From the NCBI GenBank assembly GCA_017465745.1, contig JAFTVM010000040.1, positions 1 to 61,561 of the forward strand: 61,561 bases of DNA, given 5' to 3'. Shown one piece after another: positions 15,841-25,283 of the stretch; the first letter of the stretch is position 1, and every line of letters starts with the position of its first letter. Position numbers and translations under genes: made by a program. The DNA comes from Oscillospiraceae bacterium. GTDB lineage: Bacteria > Bacillota > Clostridia > Oscillospirales > Oscillospiraceae. The notes beneath the pieces are model-generated. The model ran no database searches, had not been told where the DNA came from, and saw nothing but the letters and a program-made list of their open reading frames with translations.

Positions 15841-17324
15841 ACTAAACTTCCTCCCGTGGCCAATGTCATAACTTTTGCCTGATCCGCGCCTGCGGCGTCG
15901 ATGATGCCGGTGACGTGTCCCTCGTGGACGACCATGATCCGGTCGCTCATGCCCAGAACCTCGGGCAGCTCAGAGGAGACCATGATCACGGCGACGCCCT
16001 TGGCGGCCATGTCATTGATGACGCTGTAGATCTCCTTCTTGGCGCCGATATCGACGCCGCGGGTGGGCTCGTCCAGGATCAGGATCTTGGGGTCGGTGGC
16101 GACCCACTTTGCCAGGACGACCTTCTGCTGGTTACCGCCGGACAGGTTGCCGCACTCGTGCTCCGGGCCGAAGCACTTGATGTGGAACTCCTCGATGCCG
16201 TGCTGCACCAGCTTGGCCCGCTTGGACCTGGAGCGGACGCCGTGGTTGGAGGTCTTGCCGAAGTTGCAGATCTCGATGTTCTCGGAGATGCTCTTCTCCA
16301 GCAGCAGGCCCTCGGTCTTGCGGTCCTCGGTGATGAAGCCGATACCGGCGGCGATGGCCTGGCGGGGATTGCGGATGGTGACTTCCTTGCCGTCAATGTA
16401 GAGCTTGCCGCCGACGATGGGCAGGTTGCCGAAAATGGCCTGCATGATCTCGGTACGGCCGGCGCCCATCAAACCTGCCACGCCCAGCACTTCGCCGGCG
16501 TGGACGGTGAAATTGACGTCCTTGAAGATCTTCTGGTGGCTCAGACCCTCCACCCGGAGGACCTCGCCGCCGATGGCACACTCACGCTTGGGGAAGCGCT
16601 CGCCGATCTCGCGGCCGATCATCATCTGGACGATGTCGTCCATGTTGACATCTTTGATATAGCGGGTGCCGATGTACTGACCGTCGCGCAGGATGGTGAT
16701 CCGGTCGCACAGGGCGAAGATCTCCTCCATACGGTGGGAGATATAGACGATGGAAACGCCCTTCTCCCGCAGGGAGTTGATGACCCGGAACAGACCCTCG
16801 GTCTCGCTCTCGGTCAGCGCGGCGGTGGGTTCGTCCATGATCAGCACCTTGGCGTCTGCCATCAGTGCCTTGCAGATTTCCACCATCTGCTGCTGGCCCA
16901 CGGACAGGTCGCCCATAACGGCGTTCACGGGAATGTTGACGCCCATGCGGTCCATGACTTCCTGCGCCTTCTTCCGCATGGCCTTCCGGTCCACGATGCC
17001 GAAGCCCTTGGTGATCTCCTTACCCATGAAGAGGTTCTCCTCGACGGTCAGGTCGAACAGGGAGTTGATCTCCTGATAGATAAAGACGATACCGGCCTTT
17101 TCGGCCTCCTGGGGATTCTTGTAGCACACTTCCTGACCGTCCACCAGCACCGTGCCGGCGTCACGGGTGTAGACGCCGGTGAGAATCTTCATCAGGGTGG
17201 ACTTGCCGGCGCCGTTTTCGCCCATGAGGGCGTGGATCTCGCCATCGTTCAGGACGAAGCCGGCGTCTTTCAGGACCTGGTTGGAGCCAAAGGACTTGTC
17301 GATGCCCTTCATCTCAATATTCAT
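15837..17324 (-). CDS. rbsA: ribose ABC transporter ATP-binding protein
   Basis: A 495-residue protein of two fused ATPase halves, as is normal for RbsA. The first half has Walker A GENGAGKST (about residues 35-43), signature LSVGQQQMVEICKAL and Walker B VLIMDEPTAAL. In the second half the Walker A position is degenerate (GLMGAGRTE), as in known sugar ATPases, with LSGGNQQKVVLAKW and LILDEPTRGVD. It powers ribose import through RbsC. It lies 16 bases after rbsD. Confidence 0.95.
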   Translation of the reverse strand: MNIEMKGIDKSFGSNQVLKDAGFVLNDGEIHALMGENGAGKSTLMKILTGVYTRDAGTVLVDGQEVCYKNPQEAEKAGIVFIYQEINSLFDLTVEENLFMGKEITKGFGIVDRKAMRKKAQEVMDRMGVNIPVNAVMGDLSVGQQQMVEICKALMADAKVLIMDEPTAALTESETEGLFRVINSLREKGVSIVYISHRMEEIFALCDRITILRDGQYIGTRYIKDVNMDDIVQMMIGREIGERFPKRECAIGGEVLRVEGLSHQKIFKDVNFTVHAGEVLGVAGLMGAGRTEIMQAIFGNLPIVGGKLYIDGKEVTIRNPRQAIAAGIGFITEDRKTEGLLLEKSISENIEICNFGKTSNHGVRSRSKRAKLVQHGIEEFHIKCFGPEHECGNLSGGNQQKVVLAKWVATDPKILILDEPTRGVDIGAKKEIYSVINDMAAKGVAVIMVSSELPEVLGMSDRIMVVHEGHVTGIIDAAGADQAKVMTLATGGSLV

Positions 17325-17340
17325 TCAGCTGCTCCTCCTT

Positions 17341-17745
17341 TCAGGCGAAGATGCAGCCGGACTGCAAAATGATATTTGCGTACGGCGTGGTCTCGCCCGT
17401 TCTGATGACTGCCTTGCAGTCGTAGGTCAGAGCCTTCAGTTCGGCATGGCTGACGAACTGAACCTCGATGTTCTGCCCGGCGAAGAGTGCCTCCACCTCG
17501 CCAAGCACCTTGGGATTCTGCGTTTTGATTTCCTCGGCCAGAACGATCTTCTCCACCTTCATGTCACCGACCACCGTTTCCAGGGTCTCCATGAAGGAAG
17601 GAACACCAAATTTCAGAGCCAGGTCGATCCGCTCCACCTCGTCGGGGATGGGCAGACCGCAGTCACCGATGGCGATGCAGTCCGTGTGTCCCATGTAGGA
17701 CAGCACCCGGGAGATGTCGCTGTTCAGGATTCCTGCTTTTTTCAT
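17341..17745 (-). CDS. rbsD: D-ribose pyranase
   Basis: A 134-residue RbsD/FucU-family mutarotase that interconverts the beta-pyranose and beta-furanose forms of ribose so that RbsK can use it. The N-terminal MKKAGILNSDISRVLSYMGHTD contains the conserved catalytic His20. IGDCGLPIP and the C-terminal TGETTPYANIILQSG are also typical. It begins five bases after rbsR. Confidence 0.95.
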   Translation of the reverse strand: MKKAGILNSDISRVLSYMGHTDCIAIGDCGLPIPDEVERIDLALKFGVPSFMETLETVVGDMKVEKIVLAEEIKTQNPKVLGEVEALFAGQNIEVQFVSHAELKALTYDCKAVIRTGETTPYANIILQSGCIFA

Positions 17746-17749
17746 TGTT

Positions 17750-18739
17750 TCACTTGCTTCCTTTCCTTGTCGTTTCTCGTACGGTGAGCTGCACAGGATA
17801 TACGATCTCTACCCCCTTTTCTCCAGTGGTTTTATGATCGATGATCAGTTCCATGGCACGCCGTGCCATCTGTTCGATGGGCTGGCTGACGGTGGTCAGC
17901 GCCGGGGTGAACAGACTGGACCAGGCGATGTCATCGAAGCCGATCAGCTGAACCTGTTCCGGAACGGAGATGCTCTTGCGGTGCAGGATCTTGTAGGTGG
18001 ACAGGGCGACGACGTCATTACAGGCAATGATGCCGTCCACGTCCGGATACAGCCGCAGCAGCTCCTCCGTCATGGAAAGTCCCGCGTGGAAGTCGTAGTC
18101 ACAGCAAACCGTCCGCTCCGTGATGCCCCGCTCCCGGCACACATCCCGGTAGCCCTCGTATCTGGCCTTGGCGGAGAAGATACGCTGGGGGCCCTTGATG
18201 CAGACGATACGCTCACAGCCACAGTCAATGAGGTGCTCCATGGCCACGCGTCCGCCCTGATAGTAATCGCAGCAGACATAGGCTTCTACCCGGGAGGTGG
18301 CGAACATGGAGTCGATGGCCACCACGGGGATCTGGCACATGTCCAGATAAGGGGCGATGGACTCATTGGTGGAGGCAATGATGATGCCGTCGGCATTCAT
18401 GGATACCAGGGTCTGGACAGCCGCCTGCTCCTTCTCCACATCATCTCCAGCCACGCACAAAAACACCCGGTATCCGTGTTCGGAGGCGATGCTCTCGATG
18501 ATGCTGGCTACCTGGGTGAAATAGGGGTTTGTGATACTGGGAAAAATGAGGCCGATGAGCTTGGCGGATTTGCGGTAGAGGCTGCGGGCCACTTCGTTGG
18601 GAACGAAGTCCGTGGCGGAGATAGCCTCCAGCACCCGGGCACGCTTCTCTGCAGAGACCTTGGCGGTTCCGTTGATGACCCGGGACACGGTTGCAGGCGA
18701 AACCCCGGCCAGCTTGGCTACTTCTCTGATATTGATCAT
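17750..18739 (-). CDS. rbsR: LacI-family repressor of the ribose operon
   Basis: A 329-residue LacI/GalR regulator: helix-turn-helix INIREVAKLAGVSPATVSRVINGTAKVS at the N-terminus, hinge, then a PBP1-type sugar-binding domain (about 60-329). It is the first gene of the operon it most likely represses, and the inducer is expected to be ribose or a phosphate of it. I start at the ATG at 18739, six bases after AAAGGTG; the in-frame GTG at 18748 is part of that ribosome binding site. Two palindromic operators lie just upstream. Confidence 0.9.
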   Translation of the reverse strand: MINIREVAKLAGVSPATVSRVINGTAKVSAEKRARVLEAISATDFVPNEVARSLYRKSAKLIGLIFPSITNPYFTQVASIIESIASEHGYRVFLCVAGDDVEKEQAAVQTLVSMNADGIIIASTNESIAPYLDMCQIPVVAIDSMFATSRVEAYVCCDYYQGGRVAMEHLIDCGCERIVCIKGPQRIFSAKARYEGYRDVCRERGITERTVCCDYDFHAGLSMTEELLRLYPDVDGIIACNDVVALSTYKILHRKSISVPEQVQLIGFDDIAWSSLFTPALTTVSQPIEQMARRAMELIIDHKTTGEKGVEIVYPVQLTVRETTRKGSK

Positions 18740-18761
18740 AATAATCACCTTTGTTTCAGAT

Positions 18762-18833
18762 TTTGAAACATTTCAAACTTTGAAACGGGTTTCAAATCAC
18801 TAATATAATAGGATTTTCTAACAAAAATGTCAA
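18762..18833 (-). promoter_or_regulatory. ribose operon promoter with two LacI-type operators
   Basis: Minus-strand promoter TTGACA (18833-18828), a 17-base spacer and TATTAT (18810-18805). Directly downstream are the perfect palindrome TTTGAAACGGGTTTCAAA (18779-18796) and a second, TTTGAAACATTTCAAA (18762-18777). Both hold GAAAC/GTTTC half-sites, typical of LacI-family operators, so RbsR binding would block initiation. Confidence 0.8.
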
Positions 18834-19036
18834 TATTCAGTAATTCTTTTCTCCATTTTGAATATATTAGAAACGGTTCACTTGTACAGTTTTACTACGA
18901 TTTTTCGGGATGTTTCGTATCATTTTCTGAAACACATTTTTCACCTGCAAATTGTAGTTTGGCCCCCGGTGTTTCGGCACCGGAGCGCCTCAAAATCTCC
19001 CCTCTGCGTGGGTGCCTTGTGTGTGTCCCGACGCGC
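18834..19036. other. intergenic region between rbsR and galT
   Basis: No gene. It holds further GTTTC/GAAAC half-sites (18913-18934), a short CCCCCGGTG..CACCGG hairpin near 18964-18984 and AAATTGTAGTTTG at 18950-18962. That 13-mer matches the terminus of the element at 7132-7312 and is probably a solo remnant. Confidence 0.5.
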
Positions 19037-19066
19037 AAAAATGGCGCTGCTTTCGCAGCGCCATTT
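19037..19066 (-). terminator. terminator of galK-galT
   Basis: Perfect 12-base stem AAATGGCGCTGC (19039-19050) with GCAGCGCCATTT (19055-19066) and a TTTC loop, followed by T on the minus strand. Confidence 0.9.
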
Positions 19067-19076
19067 GCCATGTAAT

Positions 19077-20570
19077 TTATGCGTTGACGGCTTCCACAAA
19101 CTTCCCGAATGCAGCCCGGCCGGCGGGGGTATTCTTGTAGACGCCGGCGTCCTCCAGGACGGCGGCAAAGACCCTGCCGGTCTCCCGGAGCAGGATGTCC
19201 ATGGCATTATCAGCAGTGAAGGCATACTGCCTCTTCAGTGCCTCCACCCAGTCGGCGTGCTTGCTCAGACGCTCATCAGACGCCACATCCCTGCCCTCGG
19301 CCAAGGCGGCAGCCAGATCCGTCAGCTCGCCCTTCAGGCGGCTGGGCAGGACGGCCAGACCCATGACCTCGATGAGACCGATGTTCTCCTTCTTGATGTG
19401 GTGCTTGTCGGCATGGGGATGGAAGACGCCCAGGGGATGTTCTTCCGTGGTAATATTGCAGCGCAGCACCAGATCCAGCTCGTAGTCCTCCCCTCTCCGG
19501 CGGGCGATGGGGGTGATGGTGTTGTGGGGTTCGCCTTGATCGAAGGCGATGACACCGACAGACTCATCGGAATAGCCCCGCCAGGCATTGAGGATCTTCT
19601 CGCCCAGGTCGGCAATTCTCTGGCGGTCAGCGCCCCGCAGGCGGATGACACTCATGGGCCACTTGACGATACCGGCGGTGATGTCCCCATAACCGTTGAA
19701 AACCACTTCCTTCTCGATGGGAGCGGTCTCCATGGCGAAGGTGTAGTGGCCCCCCTGGAAATGCTCATGGCTCAGGATAGAGCCGCCCACGATGGGCAGG
19801 TCGGCGTTGGAGCCTACGAAATAATGGGGGAACACCCGAACAAAGTCCAGCAGCTTCTCAAAGGCAGCGCGGTCGATCTTCATGGGGATGTGCCGGGAAT
19901 TGAAGACGATACAGTGCTCGTTGTAGTACACATAGGGGCTGTACTGCAGGCACCAGTCAGCGCCGCAGACCTCGATGGGGATGATGCGGTGGTTGGCCCG
20001 GGCGGGGTGGTTCATCCGTCCGGCGTAGCCCTCGTTCTCCCGGCAGAGCTGACACTTGGGGTAGGCCGTCTGGGGGGCGTTCTTGGCGGCGGCGATGGCC
20101 TTGGGATCCTTCTCAGGCTTGCTCAGGTTGATGGTAATGTCCATCTCGCCGTAGTCGGATGCGTACTTCCAGCGCATGTCCCTGGCAATGCGGTAGCGGC
20201 GGATGTAGTCGGTATCGCAGCTGAACTGATAGTACCAGTCGGTGGCCTCCACGGGAGACTGCTGATACTTGTCCCAGAAGGCGCGGATGATCTCGCGGGG
20301 CATGGGCGTCAGGGCGCCCATGATGCGGGTATCGAAGATATCACGGGCGGTGACGCCGTCGTCACACAGGCCCTTGGCAACCGCGTAGTCCAGGATCCCC
20401 GCCAGGATCGCTTCCAGATCCTCGGTCTGGGGCTCATCGGAGGGGATGTAGTCATCCAGGCGCAGCAGATCCAGCAGCCGGTTCATAAGCACCTGGTGGT
20501 CGGCAGGCTCCGCCAACCGGGTGTTCATGGCATAGGAAACCAGGGAATCAATATAAGTTTCGATCTTCAT
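19077..20570 (-). CDS. galT: UDP-glucose--hexose-1-phosphate uridylyltransferase (Firmicutes type)
   Basis: A 497-residue GalT of the longer Gram-positive class. Typical segments are CQLCRENEGYAGRMNHPARANHRIIPIEV (about residues 175-205) and GGSILSHEHFQGGHY, where the HEHFQ block holds the catalytic histidine region. It exchanges UMP between UDP-glucose and galactose-1-phosphate in the Leloir pathway. It lies 76 bases after galK on the same strand, with the operon terminator behind it. No galE or galM is in the window. Confidence 0.93.
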   Translation of the reverse strand: MKIETYIDSLVSYAMNTRLAEPADHQVLMNRLLDLLRLDDYIPSDEPQTEDLEAILAGILDYAVAKGLCDDGVTARDIFDTRIMGALTPMPREIIRAFWDKYQQSPVEATDWYYQFSCDTDYIRRYRIARDMRWKYASDYGEMDITINLSKPEKDPKAIAAAKNAPQTAYPKCQLCRENEGYAGRMNHPARANHRIIPIEVCGADWCLQYSPYVYYNEHCIVFNSRHIPMKIDRAAFEKLLDFVRVFPHYFVGSNADLPIVGGSILSHEHFQGGHYTFAMETAPIEKEVVFNGYGDITAGIVKWPMSVIRLRGADRQRIADLGEKILNAWRGYSDESVGVIAFDQGEPHNTITPIARRRGEDYELDLVLRCNITTEEHPLGVFHPHADKHHIKKENIGLIEVMGLAVLPSRLKGELTDLAAALAEGRDVASDERLSKHADWVEALKRQYAFTADNAMDILLRETGRVFAAVLEDAGVYKNTPAGRAAFGKFVEAVNA

Positions 20571-20646
20571 ACTCTATCACTCCAAATTACATCAATGCAA
20601 CGAATCGAGCAGTGCACAACGGCGTAACGCTTTCCGGCCAGGGTGA

Positions 20647-21870
20647 TCACGCATTGTCAGCCGGCACTGCCGGCACGCCGCCCTGGGGACGGATGGACAG
20701 CACGTGGCAGGCGCCTTCGCCGAGAGCGGCGTCGATACCGGCCACGAAATCATCCAGAATATCGTGGGGTACAAAGGCCTGGACGGTGCCTGCAAAGCCG
20801 CCGCCGTGGACACGGTAGGCGCCCCGGCCTGCCAGGTAATGCTCACACAGGCCCAGAGCCACCGCCATGGCCTGCTGCTTCACATAACCAGCAGGAATCA
20901 CGTTCTGCAGATACATCCAGGAGGAATAACCGGACTCCTTGGTCAGCCGCAGGAAGGTGTCGAAATCACCGCTTTCCAGCGCGGCAACCTGCTTCACCAC
21001 ACGGCGGTTCTCGTTGTACTCATGAATGGCGCGCATGACGGCCCGGTCGCCGCACTTCTCCCGCAGGACGGGGATGGCGGCATAGAACGCATCTTCGGGG
21101 ATCTCGTTGGTGACTTCCCTGCCGAAATGGCGGCAGATGGCCTTCAGCTCCAGGGTAACAGCGGCGTATTCGTCGGTCAGGTCAGCATGGTCGGCGCGGC
21201 TGTCGATGATGCACAGAGCGTGGCCGTAGGCGGAGAAATCCACGTTGACGGGACGGATGTCAGGATGGGCCTTGTCGGCAAAATCGATGGTCACCAGGCC
21301 GCCCACGGCAGAAGCCGTCTGATCCATCAGGCCGCAGGGCTTTCCGAAGAACACGTTCTCGGCATACTGGCCGATCTGGGCGATCTCGGGCTGGCTCACC
21401 TTTGCCTCAAAGAACAGGTGGTTGATGATGGTGCCGATGAGGACTTCATAGGCGGCGGAGGAGCTGAGGCCGGAGCCGGGCAGCACAGTGGACTCGCAGT
21501 AGGCGTCAAAGCCCTGCACCTGGCAGCCCAGCTGGACAAAACGGGCAGCGACACCCCGGATCAGGGCGGGGGTGGAATTGATCTCATCGGCCCTGGGCTC
21601 CAGTTCGGAAAGGCTGACCTCGCACATGGGATAACCCTTGGACTGGATGCGGATCTCATTGGTGCCGTTGACCCGGACAGCGGCAACGGTATCCAGATTC
21701 ACGGCGCCGGCCAGGACGCGGCCCCGCTGGTGGTCGGTATGGTTGCCGGAAATTTCAGTACGGCCGGGAGCGGAGAAATAGCGTACCGGACTGCCGCCGA
21801 AGACGGATGCGAAGCCGGCATCCAGCGCAGCCTTGGTTTTGGGGTTCAGAATCAGTGCAGGGACAGACAT
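20647..21870 (-). CDS. galK: galactokinase
   Basis: A 407-residue GHMP kinase. The galactokinase signature GRTEISGNHTDHQRG (about residues 35-49) and the ATP-binding LPGSGLSSSAAYE loop (about 130-142) are plain, as is RVHGGGFAGTVQAFV near the end. It phosphorylates galactose at C1. It is the first gene of galK-galT. AGGAGG lies 7 bases before the ATG at 21870. I see no clear LacI-type operator in the 95 bases upstream. Confidence 0.95.
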   Translation of the reverse strand: MSVPALILNPKTKAALDAGFASVFGGSPVRYFSAPGRTEISGNHTDHQRGRVLAGAVNLDTVAAVRVNGTNEIRIQSKGYPMCEVSLSELEPRADEINSTPALIRGVAARFVQLGCQVQGFDAYCESTVLPGSGLSSSAAYEVLIGTIINHLFFEAKVSQPEIAQIGQYAENVFFGKPCGLMDQTASAVGGLVTIDFADKAHPDIRPVNVDFSAYGHALCIIDSRADHADLTDEYAAVTLELKAICRHFGREVTNEIPEDAFYAAIPVLREKCGDRAVMRAIHEYNENRRVVKQVAALESGDFDTFLRLTKESGYSSWMYLQNVIPAGYVKQQAMAVALGLCEHYLAGRGAYRVHGGGFAGTVQAFVPHDILDDFVAGIDAALGEGACHVLSIRPQGGVPAVPADNA

Positions 21871-21964
21871 GGATTGTTCCTCCTGTACAAAAATTATTAA
21901 ATGGTATACCGTTACTTTACCACAATGCGCTGTGCATCGTCAAGGATTTCGGGATGTTTCGAAA

Positions 21965-21994
21965 ACGCAAGCCCCCGCTCGCGGGAGCGGGGGC
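21965..21994 (-). terminator. terminator of the TetR gene
   Basis: Perfect stem GCCCCCGCTC (21971-21980) with GAGCGGGGGC (21985-21994), followed on the minus strand by TTGCGTTTTC, a moderate T-run. Confidence 0.75.
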
Positions 21995-22002
21995 AGATCA
22001 CG

Positions 22003-22581
22003 TCAGAAAATATTGAATTCCCGGTCCAGCGTGAACCGCAGGTATTCCATGGTGGTGTCGTTATACTCGAATTCACCGGCATCGAAGAGGAACACCGCGC
22101 CGAAAATCAGGGAGCGGAATACCATGAGCTTGCGCTTCCACACATCCGCCGGCAGGCCGGAGGTGGCAAAGAGCTGGGCCTCCATGGACTGGGAGAGGCT
22201 GCGGAACTGGGTGCGCTTCTTGTGGTAGAGATTGTCGAATGCCTCATCCTTGAGCATCAGCACCGCCCGGTAGTGGGGCTTCTCCATGAGGAAACGGATA
22301 TAGCTCAGGCTGATCTCGATGATCTTCTGCCGCAGGCCGTAGTCCGCCGGGCAGGCCGCCAGAACTTCCTCCTGCCGCTGTGCCCACTGGTCGTTGACAT
22401 AGTCGATGATGGCGGCGATCAGATCCCGCTTGTTGGCGAAATGCCGGTACGGCGCCGCGCAGGACACACCGCAGCTTTCCGCCACACGGCGGATGGAGAA
22501 TCCGGAAACGCCGTGAGTATTGACTTCAGCGATGCCTGCGAGGATCAGGGATTCGCGCAGATTGGCATTTTTTTCCGTCAT
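22003..22581 (-). CDS. TetR/AcrR-family transcriptional regulator
   Basis: A 192-residue regulator: N-terminal TetR helix-turn-helix (VSGFSIRRVAESCGVSCAAPYRHFANKRDLI, about residues 24-54) and a helical ligand domain with no recognisable ligand signature. The target is unknown, as no efflux or enzyme gene is adjacent on the same strand. The palindrome TTAACAATGTTAA overlapping its -10 box suggests autoregulation. ATG at 22581; its ribosome binding site is weak (GGAGAGGATGG). Confidence 0.85.
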   Translation of the reverse strand: MTEKNANLRESLILAGIAEVNTHGVSGFSIRRVAESCGVSCAAPYRHFANKRDLIAAIIDYVNDQWAQRQEEVLAACPADYGLRQKIIEISLSYIRFLMEKPHYRAVLMLKDEAFDNLYHKKRTQFRSLSQSMEAQLFATSGLPADVWKRKLMVFRSLIFGAVFLFDAGEFEYNDTTMEYLRFTLDREFNIF

Positions 22582-22605
22582 TGCATTTCCATCCTCTCCA
22601 TGTAG

Positions 22606-22645
22606 TTAACAATGTTAATATAATACAAAACGTACCGAAAGTCAA
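22606..22645 (-). promoter_or_regulatory. promoter and operator of the TetR gene
   Basis: TTGACT (22645-22640), a 17-base spacer and TATATT (22622-22617) on the minus strand. The 13-base palindrome TTAACAATGTTAA (22606-22618) touches the -10 box. Confidence 0.7.
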
Positions 22646-22666
22646 GATACAGACCCAGTCCCGCCG

Positions 22667-22697
22667 GAAAAAGAGGCTGCCTGTGCAGGCAGCCTCT
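22667..22697 (-). terminator. terminator of malQ
   Basis: Stem AGAGGCTGCCTG (22672-22683) with CAGGCAGCCTCT (22686-22697), followed by five T on the minus strand. Confidence 0.9.
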
Positions 22698-22708
22698 CAA
22701 TGTGTGGT

Positions 22709-24181
22709 TTACAGCCGGCCGTAGCGCTGGGTCGTATCATAGATACGCCGGGTGAGTTCTTCGGTGATGAAGCCCGCCTCAGCCCGCCAGGTCCAGTTGT
22801 TGGTGGACAGGGTACCGGGGAAATTCATCCGGGCGATGGCGCCCAGTTCCAGATAGTCCTGCATCTGAATGATGCACAACCAGCTGGCGGAGCTCATACA
22901 GCCGCGGATCATTCCGCGGACCAGCCCCTCTTCCTCGTGCAGACCCAGATATTCCTTCGCCATGGTGATATCCACGGGGGCGGCCTCGTCGAACCATTGC
23001 TGCATGGTCAGGTTATCATGGGTGCCGGAATAGCAGACGGAATTCACCGGATAGGTATAGGGCAGGTAGTTGCCTGCCTCCCGGGAATCGAAGGCAAACT
23101 GCATGACCTTCATGCCGGGATAGCCGGAATCTTCCTGGAGCTTACGGACTTCCGGGGTCACGTAGCCCAGATCCTCGGCAATGAAGTCCAGCTCCGGCAG
23201 TGCCGCCTGGATGGCGCTGATGAAATCCATACCGGGGCCGGGCTGCCAGGAACCACCGGCAGCGGTGCTATCCCCCGCAGGGATGGCCCAGTAGCTCTCG
23301 AAGCCACGAAAATGATCCAGCCGCACCACATCGTACATCTTCGCGGCGGCGGCCAGACGGCGGATCCACCAGGTGTAGCCGTTTGCCTTCATCTTGTCCC
23401 AGTCGTACAGGGGATTGCCCCAGAGCTGGCCGTCTTCAGAGAAGGAATCCGGCGGGCAGCCCGCCACCATCTTCGGGCGGCAGTTTTCATCCAGCTGGAA
23501 CAGCTCCGTATTGGCCCAGACGTCGGCGGAATCCAGGGGCACGTAGATGGGGACATCGCCGATGATGCGGATGCCCTTTTCATTGGCATACGCGCGCAGC
23601 GCCTGCCACTGGCGGGAGAAGATATACTGCAGGAAATACTGGAAGGAAATGGCGTCTGCCAATTCCCGGCGGTAGCTTTCCAGGGTAGCCGGATCCCGCT
23701 TCACCAGTTCCGCCGGCCAGTTCTGCCAGGGCTGGCCGTGGTACATTTCCTTCAGGGTCATGAACAGGGCGAAATCCTCCAGCCAGCCGGCATTCTCTGC
23801 CGCATAGCTTCGGAAATCTTCGTCCGGGGTGAACCGCTGGTACGCCAGGCGCAGGAGTCTGGCCCGGTTGTCATACAGGCAGCCGTAGTCCACCCGGGTC
23901 TCGTCCCCGCTCCAGACAACGCTGTCCGCCTCCTCTTGGGTCAGCAGCCCCTGCCCGATCAGCATATCCAGATCGATCAGGTAGTGGTTTCCGGCGAAGG
24001 TGGAGGTGGACTGATAGGGTGAATCACCGAAGCCCGTGGGGCACAGAGGCAGGATCTGCCAGTAGCTCTGCCCCGCCCGGGCAAGGAAATCCACAAATTC
24101 GTAGGCGCACTTTCCCACGCTGCCGATGCCGTAGGGATTGGGCAGGGAGGAAATGTGCATCAAAATGCCGCTTTTTCGCAT
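22709..24181 (-). CDS. malQ: 4-alpha-glucanotransferase (GH77)
   Basis: A 490-residue amylomaltase. It begins RKSGILMHISSLPNPYGIGS, the usual GH77 start. The catalytic-region blocks VVRLDHFRGFESYW (nucleophile Asp), PELDFIAEDLGYVTPEV (acid/base Glu) and YSGTHDNLT (third carboxylate) are all present. It disproportionates maltodextrins. I start at 24181 because AAAGGAG is 6 bases upstream; 13 more in-frame codons upstream lack a ribosome binding site. It is the last gene of the maltodextrin cluster. Confidence 0.95.
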   Translation of the reverse strand: MRKSGILMHISSLPNPYGIGSVGKCAYEFVDFLARAGQSYWQILPLCPTGFGDSPYQSTSTFAGNHYLIDLDMLIGQGLLTQEEADSVVWSGDETRVDYGCLYDNRARLLRLAYQRFTPDEDFRSYAAENAGWLEDFALFMTLKEMYHGQPWQNWPAELVKRDPATLESYRRELADAISFQYFLQYIFSRQWQALRAYANEKGIRIIGDVPIYVPLDSADVWANTELFQLDENCRPKMVAGCPPDSFSEDGQLWGNPLYDWDKMKANGYTWWIRRLAAAAKMYDVVRLDHFRGFESYWAIPAGDSTAAGGSWQPGPGMDFISAIQAALPELDFIAEDLGYVTPEVRKLQEDSGYPGMKVMQFAFDSREAGNYLPYTYPVNSVCYSGTHDNLTMQQWFDEAAPVDITMAKEYLGLHEEEGLVRGMIRGCMSSASWLCIIQMQDYLELGAIARMNFPGTLSTNNWTWRAEAGFITEELTRRIYDTTQRYGRL

Positions 24182-24245
24182 AAATTGCTCCTTTATTTTG
24201 ATCTTCCGAAAATCATCCATCCCGGAAGACCATTCCGAAACGGAA

Positions 24246-25253
24246 TTATTCGCCGAGACGGCGGGTGCTTTCGCGCTGCGCCAGGGAATACTGGATGTAT
24301 TCGTGGCATGCGCCTCCCCCGTTCTCGATCCGGTCGATGAGGATCTCCACGCCCCGCCTTGCCATCTCCTGCCGGGACTGGATCACCGTGGACAGCTGGG
24401 GTACCAGGAAGGAGCCCAGGGGCAGACCGTCGAAGCCCATCACCGACACATCCTGGGGCACCCGCAGGCCATTGTTGTGCAGGGCCCGGATGGCGCCGAT
24501 GGCCATGACGTCCGCCGCCGCAAACAGGGCCGTGAATTCCCGGCCGCTGGCGATGAGGCGCTGGGTGGCGTCGTAGCCGTCCTGATAGGAGAAGCGCACG
24601 CCCGCATAATCCAGCTGCTCGTCAAAATCGATGCCGTGCTTGCGGAAGGAATCCAGGCAGCCGGCGTAGCGCAGGCGGCCGATATCGGTGGTCTCCCGGT
24701 CGCCGCCGACGATGACGAATTTCCGGTGTCCCAGGGCGATGAGAGAATCCATGGCGCACCGGGTAGCCTGACGGTCATCGGTGGTGACGCTGGAGAGGTT
24801 GTCAAAGGGCAGCCCCGAGCCATCACTGGAGACCAGCACACAGGGCACCTCGATCCTGGCGAAGTCCCTGCGGAAATTCCGGTCGTTGCCCCCCAGGAAA
24901 ATGATGCCCAGGGGCTTCTTTTCCGGGCAAAGCTGGATGGCCCGCAGGACTTCGTTGGAATCCTCATCCATATAGTCCACATACAGCGGATAGTGGGTCT
25001 GGGCCACAAGGCTCTGGATGGTCTCCACCATCTCGCCGAACATTTCGTTGGCGGTGCCCTTGACCACCACCAGGATGGACTTGGCGGCAGCCTTCAGCTG
25101 CTGGGCGTTGGAATTGGTCTGGAAACCGCTCTCCTCCACCGCCTTGAGGATCGTCTCCCTCGCCTTCCGGCTGACATTGGGGTGGTTGTTCAGCACCCGG
25201 GACACGGTGGCCACACCGTAGCCGGTCTTTTCGGCCAGATCCTTGATGGTCAT
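24246..25253 (-). CDS. LacI-family regulator of the maltodextrin cluster
   Basis: A 335-residue LacI/GalR regulator with helix-turn-helix TIKDLAEKTGYGVATVSRVLNN at the N-terminus and a PBP1-type effector domain. It lies between the permease genes and malQ on the same strand, so it probably controls this cluster (MalR-like). Candidate sites with the ACGATT core are upstream of the binding-protein gene at 28513-28526 and 28654-28667. AAGGAGGTG is a strong ribosome binding site before the ATG at 25253. Confidence 0.88.
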   Translation of the reverse strand: MTIKDLAEKTGYGVATVSRVLNNHPNVSRKARETILKAVEESGFQTNSNAQQLKAAAKSILVVVKGTANEMFGEMVETIQSLVAQTHYPLYVDYMDEDSNEVLRAIQLCPEKKPLGIIFLGGNDRNFRRDFARIEVPCVLVSSDGSGLPFDNLSSVTTDDRQATRCAMDSLIALGHRKFVIVGGDRETTDIGRLRYAGCLDSFRKHGIDFDEQLDYAGVRFSYQDGYDATQRLIASGREFTALFAAADVMAIGAIRALHNNGLRVPQDVSVMGFDGLPLGSFLVPQLSTVIQSRQEMARRGVEILIDRIENGGGACHEYIQYSLAQRESTRRLGE

Positions 25254-25283
25254 AGGACACCTCCTTTCATGGTTTTGCTCGGA

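Noticed and set aside
11980-15882. A 1,300-codon open frame on the plus strand opposite the ribose genes
   Set aside because: It is the antisense of rbsC/rbsB and the end of rbsK. The sequence is rich in His/Gly/Asp/Gln without any domain, as expected from codon bias of GC-rich genes, and the minus-strand genes are clear families.
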